From Pristionchus mayeri (Eukaryota > Nematoda > Chromadorea > Rhabditida > Neodiplogasteridae), in NCBI GenBank assembly GCA_036245805.1, contig BTRK01000005.1, positions 27,509,469-27,573,468 of the forward strand: a stretch of DNA of 64,000 nt, read 5' to 3'. Numbering within the stretch: the first letter of the stretch is position 1; each line of letters begins with the position of its first letter. The notes below the pieces were generated by a model. That model was not told the origin of the DNA. It did no database searches and was given only the letters and a program-made list of their open reading frames with translations. The translations under genes and the position numbers were made by a program. This document shows, piece by piece, positions 35,601 to 47,600 of the stretch.

Positions 35601-38600
35601 GGAACATAGGCCTACTCGAAGACGGTATTCTTTTTCTACAAAAATAAATGCCAATCCTTACCCTTGCGTGAAGAATGGACGACATGGCACAGTAGAGAAC
35701 TGAATTCTGGCCATTTATCTCTATCGCCTTCCCAATGTCCAGCTGAAATGAATACGATTCAATTAAAGGTTTGATCACAATTCACCATTGCTAGATTGAG
35801 TTGTTCCTTCTTCTGGTTCACCATCGCCAATCCGTAGTATGCACGGTAGTCTCGAGGACGAACACAGAGAGCCGCCCTGAGAGACATTTCAGTCCCTATT
35901 CTTCATTATATTACATTTGTATTCTATTACTATTTCATCATTTATGTGCGAATGATATATTTCCCCGAAATTTGGAACTAGATAGTGTATGATAAGTTTC
36001 TTTGCTTTCCAAATATATTTAACGGTTTTGTAATTACCACTGCAATTTGCAGCGCTGAGACGCCACTGTATTTAGCAAGTGTCCGTTGGCCTTAGCCATT
36101 CTGCCCATTTCTACCGTAATAAAAACTTAAAATTAGGTACCAAAAAATGTACCATATTTTGCACCTTGTGGCTGGTATCCCTGCGAAATTTGAGAAGTGT
36201 AAAATGTACAACGATAGATTTCCTGCATTTTGTAGAAATTTTTTTAAAATGGCTAAAAAATAGGGTAGAAATTGCAATTACACCCAGATACTACGGAAAC
36301 ACCGTCGCACGAGCCGGGAAAGGAATGGTAGTGTAACTCTGTATTTTTGAAAGGGACCCTTTCTCTAAACGGGGTGTTGGAAAAATCATGACGTGACTGC
36401 ACCAAACAGCCGAGTGTTTCAGCGTCGATTGGAAAGCCACTCCCAAAGTCGCAGGCCTCTTTACCCCTACCCCCCCCCCCACCTGAAGGAAGAGTGCAAT
36501 GCTAACTCCTTGTCCCTATCCCAGTATCTCAGGGCACCTCGCAGTGATGAACAACGAACAATGCGGTAATTAGTGGGAAGCGGATTTGAGTGCAAAGATC
36601 GAACTTAATTTTAAATGCTTTACCATAAATGGATTATGATGAGCCCTTAACACGGGTCTCCTGTAAAAACGTAGGAACGGTGGACATTAGAAATATTTTA
36701 CGTCATCGATTTTTACTAAACTTGGTTTATGGACATTATTGAAGGTTACAATAAAGCCTATCCACCTGGTTTGCTAAAATTTGCACATTATCAATTTTTG
36801 TGATCTACCACTAGAAAATGACGTTTCTCATTTTGCTCGAAATCGAGAGTTCTACAACTTTCTCAGCGCGAGACAAGCGGCATAATCACGTCTTCATTGC
36901 GAAAATTGCGAAAAACTGAATTTCGTGATGAGAATATCGATTTTCTGGCTTCGTATACCTAAAACGCAATCGTTTTTGTTCTTGATATGGAATCTCCATT
37001 CAAAATTAGGGGGAGTCTATGTTGACCATTTTTCATATTTCTGTCCCCTCACTATTGATTTACTATGGGGAATTACAGACGTTTCCGGACTTGGTTATTT
37101 TTGAAAGATTTCGTCTATTGGTCGTATTTCGGTTCAACGTGGTTCAATCGAGCACTCAAAAAAGCAATCGATAGCTCTCAAAAAGTTCTACAACTTCCTC
37201 TAAGTGATTCCAATCGCTACAATTCTTCATTTTGAAGTTATTTTAAGAAAACTGTCTTAAACGGGTAAAATTTAGATATTTCAGCAACACCTATCGCGTT
37301 TCCACACTAGTTTTGCATCTAAACAATGTTTCTGGACATTTATGATCATTTTTCATGTCATTGCCGCTCAAATTCCTGTAAGTTTCTTCTCCATGCCTCT
37401 CATTTATTCCAATATGGATATATGATTTTCACAGTTCAATCATCGTACGGGGGTTTATCGTGTTTCTCCCCACGGCAATAGCTTGAAACGTGATCATAAA
37501 TGTCCAGAAACATTGCTAAGATGCAAAACTAGTGTGGAAACGCTTTTCATGCGATATTTGTTGCTGAAGTATCTCAATTTTACCCGTTTAAGACAGTTTT
37601 CTTAAAATAACTTGAAAATGAAGAATTGTAGGGATTGAAATCACTTAGAGGAAGTTGTAAAACTTTTTGAGAGCTATCGATTGCTTTTTTGAATGCTCGA
37701 TTGAACCACGTTGAACAGAAATACGACCAATAGACGAAATCTTTCAAAAAATAACGAAGTCCGGAAACGTCTGTAATTCCCCATAGTAAATCATTAGTGA
37801 GGGGTAGGGTAGGCTAAACGATAGATTAATTGCGGGCCCGTAACAAGCGAGGGAGAGGTAGCGGGCCCGCTACCTATCGTTACATATCGTTACGTTAGCT
37901 TTCCCGCGCGGACGGGGCCGCGGTCATCTCCTCGCAGTGCGCTCTATCCTCACCGGGTCAGAGAGAGCGGGAGGAGGCGAGGGAGAGAGGCAGCGTAGGG
38001 GCGTGATACGTAACGATATGTAGCGGGCCCGCTACCTCTCCCACAGAGGTCACGGGCCCGCTATTGCGAGGCGCGTTTTAGCGGGCCCGTTATTATCGAA
38101 TTGCCAACACTAGTGAGGGACAGAAATATGAAAAATGGTCAACATAGACTCCCCTAATTTTGAATGTAGATTCCATATAAATAACAAAAACGATTGCGTT
38201 TTAGGTATACGAAGCCCGAAAATCGATATTCTCATCACGAAATTCAGTTTTTCGCAATTTTCGCAATGAAGACGTGATTATGCCGCTTGTCTCGCGGCGA
38301 GAAAGTTGTAGATCTCTCGATTTCGAGCAAAATGAGAAAAAAAGTTCGCTGTACGATGAAAATTGAATGAGAAACGTCAATTTCTAGTGGTAGATCACAA
38401 AAATCAATAACGTGCAAATTTTAGCAAACCAGGTGGAAGGCTTTATTCTAACCTCCAATAATGTCCATAAACCAAGTTTAGTAAAAATCCATGACATAAA
38501 ATATTTCCTAGTAGCAAAAGCTGCGAGTTTTCTACACTTTTACAGGAGACCAGTGTTAACCCACCGGAATGCCTTTCCAGCCTTCTCTAATTCCTCCATT

Positions 38601-41600
38601 TCGATGAGTTCGCATCCGAGTAGAGTGTACGAGTATACGAAGCGAGGATTCAGCTTGATCTAAATCACTTGGAAATACTAGGCATTCACCAATAGACTCA
38701 CGGCTCTCTCGAGACACTGCACAGCTTGCGAGTGTTGCTTAGCTAGCGAGAATGAGTTGGCAGCTGCACACCACGACTCGGCTCGATCCTTCGCCCGAGA
38801 GGTCAGAGTTGTCGCCAGGGCAGAGAGTGCGTGCGTGTCCTATACATTACCAATATTCGAAAATATTAGATTGATGCAAAAGTTTCGATACAAGGCATTT
38901 TTGGTATTTTCTCGAGAATTGTTTGCTTATCTTGGATAATACTTTGGCATTATTTGAGGCATTATTGATGCACTACAATCATAGTTTCAAATCAAATCGA
39001 TCTCAATTAGTTCATCAGAAAAAAAATTTTTCTAGTGGTACATTTTCGGTATTTCTGGTACTCTGTACAAGCGTCCATTAAAATAAAACAGATAGGTGGC
39101 AATATCCGCCATTTCGTATCGACAGTGAGTACTGGTGTATGCTTCCGTATAACACTTTAAAAGAGATTGTTAGTGTCTATCAGAAAAGTTATAGGTCAAT
39201 TCTTCCGAATTCGCCCTCCAAAATTCGACAGTTAGATTCCTGTAAATGGCTTATTGATCATGTATGCCCATAAGTGCCCTATGAAGAGCACGCATACCCT
39301 AATATCCTACAAAAAATGAAAGAGAGAATTGCTAAATGCTGAAGCAAGTTATGGATCAAAAACGTGAAAACGTTTCGAAACTTTCGCATCAACCTAATAC
39401 TTTAATTACAAAATTTTTAAAAAAATCCTAGTGCCCAATTCACGTTTCCATGATTTTCATCTAAGATGAGATATTGACTCATGGTTTGGAGTGATAAATA
39501 GTTAAAACCCGTTCTCCCTAAGACTGCAGGTAGGATGGCACAACTCGGTCAAAATGATCGCCCAGACCTCAAACTTGGGGAACGTGACCCTTAGGACCAA
39601 ACAACTTCTCAACCGAAAGGTAGATCAAAAATATCGATTTTTGATCTACCGAAATCGATTTTTCAGATTTCAGATTTCGATGACGTGTGATAGATCATTC
39701 GAAAGAGCATAAAAAGTTATGTAAGAAACCCACAGGATTCCAGAATCCATCGACGATGACGTCAGTTAGAGCTCGAAAAGTAAACTTTTTCATCACTTTT
39801 GGTAGTTTATGACATGAATGGTCATGAAGGAGTTATTTGCGCACTCCTAGTTTGATACATATTATGTATTTATCATTGATGAACACAATGAAACTCTAAA
39901 AACGCCATATTTTCACGGTGCTCATAGTCAGAAGATCACGCAACCGTGACCTACTTTCAGACAATTTTTTTGAAACTTGGGAATTCGGTAACGTGTGATA
40001 GCTCATTCGAAAGAGCATGAAAAGTTATGTAAGAAACCCAGAGGAAACCAGAATTAATCAACGTTGACGTCATCTAGAGCTCGAAAAGTGAAAGTTTTTA
40101 TCACTTTTGGCAGATCATGACATGAATCAATGAACTCAAATGTATTTCGTCATTGATATTGAACTACAAAGATCAAATGTTTATATGAAATCGAGATACA
40201 AATTAGATAGTAGCAACAACGCGATAGTGGATACATTGCATAGCTGAAAATATGGACCACTCAGTCGTCTCTCACATACACTCTGTGGGGAGGATACCGA
40301 TGGTGTCTTCGATGGCGTATTTTCCCTCCTGTGTGCTCATTCGATTTGAAGATCTCATCCTGATCGATTTCAATAGGCTGAGTAAGGTCGAAAATGTCGT
40401 GACGATTATCCATAATCGCCTGGACGTAGAGATCCTGGTCGTTGTTGTACCATCCCTCCTCGAAGATCGCATTCTCATCGAACTCTTCCTCTTCTTCCGT
40501 CTCAACTCCCATGAATCGCTTGAATCGAGGTTTTCTCGATACTGAAGCAGCAACTCTCGATGCAGAAATGCGAGAGTACAGTGACAGAATCTGCTTAGCT
40601 GTTAGCCGTTCTTCGTCCGAGAATACACGGACCCCATTCTTCTTCTCATTAGCCATCATCTTCTCAGCTTCCTCAGGAGGTATATGCTTCTTCCGAGTGA
40701 TACCCAGATCATAGAGCTTCTCGATGTATTGCTTAGCCTTATCAGTGAATCGCACAACTGCCTTCCGTTGCTTGAGAGCCCATCCCTTCTCCATATTCTT
40801 CTCATCATCGTAATGAGTACGCTCTAACTCTGAGATTGCATCATCGATATCCCTGTTAGGCTTGATTTCCGTAAGAGCATCATCTCCGCGACGGTATCAT
40901 CGACATCCGGAAGCGTCAGACGATGGGAGAGCGCATTCTCAACTCCAGCGCTGTACATCTTGAGGCACTCGTCTCTCAGCGTTCCTTGCATGGGAGAAGG
41001 ACAATGCACTCCAGCCAGCCAATGAGCTTCCAACTCATCGACTGTGTCGAATGAAGCAGAACATGTTATTTTGGGACAGTAGTGAGCCTTCTTCTCGATA
41101 ATGCTCAGCAAAGACGGCAAATCGTCCTTGGGGCAAGTACCAACGAGGATGGGAGAGCTTCCAGAAGCCATCTCCGTTAGGACTGTTATCAGGGTGATGC
41201 CCACCACGATTATGCTCAGTGAGTTTCGGAAGGGAGGAGAGACTATTCTCGAATGATGTCGCAGGGAAGAAGATTCGCTCTCCGATGTTCTTGTGTCTCC
41301 ATGCCCTTATACCCTTCTCCTCGTATTGCAAAACAATCATACAACGTATCAGGTAAAATTACAAGTACAATCAAATGATTTATTCGGAAATATTACCATT
41401 CATGTCATGATCTACCAAAAGTGATGAAAACGTTCACTTTTCGAGCTCTAGCTGACGTCAACGTCGATGAATTCTGGTTTCCTCTGGGTTTCTTACATAA
41501 CTTTTCATGCTCTTTCGAATGAGCTATCACTCGTTACCGAATTTCCAAGTTTCAAAAAAATTGTCTGAAAGTAGGTCCACGGTTGCGTGATCTTCTGACT

Positions 41601-44600
41601 ATGAGCACCGTGAAAATATGGTGTTTTTAGAGGTTCATTGTGTTCATCAATGATAAATACATAATATGTATCAAAATAGGAGTGCGCAAATCACTCCTTC
41701 ATGACCATTCATGTCATGATGTACCAAAAGTGATGAAAACGTTCACTTTTCGAGCTCTAGCTGACGTCAACGTCGATGAATTCTGCTTTCCTCTGGGTTT
41801 ATTACATAACTTTTCATGCTCTTTCGAATGAGCTATCACACGTTACCGAATTCCCAAGTTTCAAAAAAATTCTCTGAAAGTAGGTCACGGTTGCGTGATC
41901 TTCTGACTATGAGCACCGTGAAAATATGGTGTTTTTAGAGGTTCATTGCGTTCATCAATGATAAATACATAATATGTATCAAAATAGGAGTGCGCAAATC
42001 ACTCCTTCATGACCATTCATGTCATAAACTACCAAAAGTGATGAAAAAGTTTACTTTTCGAGCTCTAACTGACGTTATCGTCGATGGATTCTGGAATCCT
42101 GTGGGTTTCTAACATAACTTTTTATGCTCTTTCGAATGATCTATCACACGTCATCGAAATCTGAAATCTGAAAAATCGATTTCGGTAGATCAAAAATCGA
42201 TATTTTTGATCTACTTTTCGGTTGAGAAGTTCTTTGGTCCTAAGGGTCACGTTCCCAAAGTATGACCTTCGGGTGACCATTTTGACCGAGTTGTGCCACC
42301 CATACCCCATTCCACCGCAGTCTTACAGAGAACGGCTTTTAAATATTACGAGAATATATCATAATGGATAGCGTGGATACAGTTACTGAGCTGGATACGT
42401 TCTCCATTTTTTCGAGGAAAAAAATCGATTTATTTTTCGACTTATAGCGGCCATAGCGATGCGAAACGTTAAAATCTATAATTTTGCTGCACAATGTGCG
42501 AAATGCGGTCAACGAGTTTAGTCTATGATGAAATAGTAGAATTTCCCGATTTTATCGGGATAACTGATATGCAAACAGCGTAAAAATGAAGATAAATGTA
42601 GGACCTGTTCTTGCCAGAGGGCAGTGGACAGCATCTCCATCCCGTCCACTTTGTATGGGAAACGCTTGTGATGGCTTTCCAGCAGCATCCTGGCTGCCTT
42701 GTACTCCCCCTTCTCCACCATGATACGAGCACGAGCAAGAGTCACCTGGGAAATCACATTTACCCATTTAAGAGAATCATATCATCCCCTTGCTAATATT
42801 GTTTCACTAAAGAATTCATTGATGACAGATGATGAAAACCATATATCGGAAAGTTATGATTTTTTTAAGATTTCAATTTGGAGAAAAACCTTCGCTATTT
42901 GATGTCTATACGACGTTGCATCATTTTTCATCTTTCTTTCATCGGTGGCAAAACTAAACATGCACGCAATTCATAACATATGAACTATCTGGATATTTGT
43001 ATCTTTTACTTCAGAAACGGGACCACATCTTTTATTCAATCAACGGGCCTCATGATGCTATGAAAATGGTTGATATGTAAATATTATACTTGTTATCGGA
43101 GGATACGTTTCTCGCATTTAGAATTACATTTAAGCGTTTTCGTAGACCTACTGTGTTTTATACTCGTCAATAAGTACAGAACAGATTTCTGACGAAACCA
43201 TAAGAGAACTCTTGAATTACTAGCAGTAGATGTCGACATAATTGGTGACATAATCAGGATTGCGCATACATTGCTAGACAAGCGCCTTTCAAAAAATAAC
43301 AAGTATCACTCAACTTATGGATTAGTGTTATCGAAAAATCGAAAATAAAATCAGCGTTTCTCATGGACCCCCCCCCCCCCCGTCGTAATGATAAAGTATT
43401 AAGGGAAGCGCTTTTTTCAAGCCTTGTAAAATTCATTAGGAACAACGACCCGAATGATGAACGTGAATTCAAGATTACAATTTTTAACTCTTCGGTAATA
43501 GTTGCACGGTATCACAAAACCATTGAGAAAAATGTTATTGAAAGCGACGATAAGAATTAATTCTTAATTTTGTCCAGCAATGACCTCTTCCCATTACCTG
43601 GGGTAAGACATTTCGGAAAAACAAAATCAGAAATCACCAGTTCAGAAAAACCCAACTGAGAAATTTCATTTTAGAAATTCCCACTTCAGGAACGGACGTT
43701 TCAGAAAAATACATTTCTGAAATTTTTAACCGTGACGCGCCGCGTTGCGCGAGCGCGCACACGTCTTTAGATGCCATTTTCACATGATTTGAGGATTATT
43801 ATTTAATTTTTGTGTATAAAATAGACTTCCGATGATGCTGAAAAATGCAAAAATGTTAATAAAAATACAATAAACTAAATATTGTGACACCAAATGATTA
43901 AAGTTTTTGAAACATCCTTTTCTGAATTGGTATTTCTGAACCGGTCATTTCTGAAATGAATTTTCTGAAACGTCTTTTTCTGAAAAAACATTTTTGAAGT
44001 GGTAATTTCTGATTTTATTTTTCCGAAATGTCTTATCCCCCGGCACACCGCAACTCGCATCAGTTTTCGATATACGCTTATCATCCCTCGATTTTATAGT
44101 GTTTTTGCTTAGATAAACCTTGTATTTTTTGGTCTTCTGAGTTTGACAGAGGTCCTCCAGTATTCCCCTTGTAGAATGTTGCTATGAAGGCGCCGATATT
44201 CCACATATTGACTTGTTTGAAAATTGTTTACATTCGACCCTGTTTCGCGAACGATATTTCGATTTTCTTGAGAAGCACACGTTAGCGCTCCTCACTCATG
44301 AATTCTGCAGAACCTGGTAATGTTAGCCGCGGGTAGCCGCGTCCGTTCGGAGCTGAAATAAACCGACCTGTTTCGACCGTTGTTCTACCCGAGTTTCCAT
44401 TAAATCTCAAAGATAAACTAATTTCCCGTTATATATTTAACATAACTACATTTAGATCAATTCGAGAAACATATTTTCATATAATTTTATTTTAAAAAAC
44501 GAAGAAAAATAATAAAAAAATATAGAAGAAAAGTCAGTTGCTAATTCGGTCATGGTTGAGGTCGGAGGGGTACGGTACCTTAGCCTCGGTGTTAATTTTG

Positions 44601-47600
44601 TAAATTCGATTAATTAAGTCATTTCGCAATTTTTTTTAATTTTTTTGTTGTCGAAATCGTATCGGCAGCTCATAAATCATCGGATTATATCTCATCAAAC
44701 CGATCAATGTTAAGCATTTTTCATGAAAATGTGATACTGACATTTTATGAGCGCTACAACGGGGGAATTTCGAGAGATTTTACTTCAAATAATAACAATT
44801 TTTTAAAGTTTAAATCAAAAAACTGCTGAACGACATGTTACGTATGTTCTAGAACATAAGATTCCGCGTCGAATGAGCTTTAAAATTGCAAATTTGGTTG
44901 GGGCATTTTTTGAGATAATTGACCCTAAAGGTAGATCAAAAATAATATTTTTTTCAGAATTCCTTCGTGTTGGTGCTGATTTTGTAAAGCTCGTCGAGCC
45001 GAACAATGTTTATGCTCATCATTTTCCGTGAAAATTTGTTCCTGGCGAATAATGACAAATTGTATTTTAAAGAGTTCAAAGTGCATGCTAAAAATGCCAT
45101 TTTCTAGCACTCATAAAATGTCAGTATCACATTTTCATGAAAAATGGTTAACATGAACATTGATCGGTTCGATGAGATCTACAAAATGAGCACAAATATG
45201 AAGGGGTTCTGAGAAATTTATACTTTTGAACTACCTTTGGGGCCAATTATCGAAAAACATGTCCCAAAATTTTTCACTCGCTAAAGGGTAATTCGACGCA
45301 GAATTTTATGCTCTACAACATGCACTTTAGCTTTGTTTGCGGTTTTTCGATTTAAAATTTAAAATAAATAAAAACAAATTTTGAAATGATGAAAAATCAG
45401 TTTGCGATTGAATTATAGGATTGAAATATAACTCGTTTTTGTTGCCTAGAATAGGGACAGCAGAGTGCGGTCTTTTCAGGTTTCAAGGGTACAGTATCCA
45501 AATATCTCGACACATGCGCACAACGCTAGTCCTCATTTTGCGATTGCGAACTTTTGAAATTTTTCCCTTTTTTTCAACACTTTGTTTTAAGAAAGGTTAT
45601 TTTTTCCTAGCCGAATGAATTCTCCGTGTGCCAATTATCGTTTCACATCATTTTGACCACTTTAAGGCCCGCATATTCTTTTCATAGTTAATTTAGAAAA
45701 GTATGTTTCCAGTTCGAACTATTCCGACCGATAATTGCTTCAACCCATCCTCTCTACTTGCCTGTTCCTCTCCCACTGCTCCCTATAGTTCGTTACACGT
45801 ACAATTTATGGACTCTAGAGTACACGTTACGGCCAAGCGCGTTAATCTGGCAAAGGGAGCATTGAAGTTACGTCGCGTTTTACACTGGAAAACCGCGATT
45901 TTTTGAGATGTTCATTTTTCTCGATATTTGCTTTGCGCCAATTGTCAGATGCTATATCTGTTCGTGAGTCCATTATAATGACACCAGAGCACATAATCGC
46001 GCGTTTGCCATCCATCTGTCACTTAGCGCAATTGCGTTGTATCGATCGGAAAGCTGAGAACCTGCGACCCTGCTCTTCCCGAATCTTCATTAAATATCAG
46101 TGATAAACTATTTTCTCAGTCTCTATTTCCCAGAATGACACTTAGATCAATTCGAAAACATATTTTTTATGAAAAAATAAAGAATGAATAATTAATAAAA
46201 AAAATAGAGAAAAAAGTCAGTCGCTGATTTCGACAAGACCGGTCACGGCAATTTATTTATCAACACCCTGTTGAACGAAATGGTCCCTTTCGGAATCATT
46301 TTTAAACACAGAATGACTTGCTAAAAATAGAAATACATTGGTTCTTTACAGTAAACATACAGTATATCTACAGTATATCTTGCTATCTGTTAAACAGCTA
46401 GGCATAGGTTGCCTGAGATACGGTATATTTAATTTGAAAAGTTATCTGCAGGATCGTATAATGCACCGCACTACCCTGATTGGCAATTTTTCGCGGACCA
46501 TTTTCTTCTGGTGTGTCGATGAAAAAATTGCCGTGCCGGTTCGAGGGGGTACGGTATATTAGCGTTAATTTAGTTAATTCGCATAATTAAATTATTTCGC
46601 AAAATTTTTAATTTTTTGTTGTCGAAATCGTATCGGCAGCTCATAAACCATTGGATTCTATGCGCATTTTATTTTAAAGCATTTTGAAGACACCCGCCTG
46701 CGCTCCCTAGTATGTTGATAAACCACACTAGCTTCGGACCTAGCTCTAACCCTTGAATTTTGCTGTATTTCGAGTTTGCAATTTTGATGACCCGGCATTT
46801 CTATGTTTCAAGAGCATGACCCATGTAATACTCGATTTAGTGAAGAGGCCCCATGGGGTATCCAGGAAAAACTTTTGGTCAAGATCGGCGATGATGACGA
46901 CCGGCCACAACGGGCAAACCCTCGAATCTTACCGAGTCAGTCTCTTAAATGATATTTTCGACAGTTACCAATTTTGAGCCTTCACCTAGTCTTTAACGAC
47001 TCCGCGCAGTCCCAATTTTAATGTGTGTGGATCTGATTACTTTCACTTCATCCATACCTGGGAAGTGTCTTGTGCGAGTTGGCTCATCAATGAGATCTCT
47101 TTCTCCGCCTCCTCCAGCTTGAAGTTGGCGAAGTGGAAGTGTACAAGGGCGAGCGAGTAGATTCTCTGCCATATCGACACTCTCATCATTCCCTTATGCA
47201 TGTACCTCCTTCAGTTTTATCGGGAAAAGGGGTGATTTTTATAGCCTTAATCCAACGAAATATGAGTAATTGGAAATGAAAAAAAATGATAAGATTTTTG
47301 TTTAATTTCGAGGTAAAATAAACGAACGGTGTGCGACATGAAATAGATCACCTGGAATACACTTGCCATTCGCTCTGCATCTTTCTCCTTGTTCACTGAG
47401 ATCGGAGACGAGGCAGTAGACGCTGCAATCTCCTTCTTCCTCACTCCTTCCACTCCCAACAACAGCTTGTCCCTCACTCCTCTTACTCGCAGTCCACGAG
47501 TGTTCTACAGTACCTCCAGTGGAAGGAGTTCTCGTCCCTTCCCTCTTGTACACAGTAGACGTCGCTCTCGTCCCCGCGGGAGTAGATCGAGTTTTGGGGA

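Larger units (their letters stand above)
42746..47057. other. CDC27 intron 12, repeat-rich
   Basis: This 4.3-kb intron holds a fold-back of about 440 bp (43605-44042), a diverged inverted pair around 44700-45180 and a direct duplication (44320-44690 and 46020-46680). I see no exon. A small poly-C tract occurs near 43369. Confidence 0.6.

Noticed and set aside
36647..38559. Fold-back as an intron-creating (introner) element
   Set aside because: The element starts 5 nt inside the donor, but about 770 nt of other sequence remain between its left end and the next exon, so it does not make up the whole intron.
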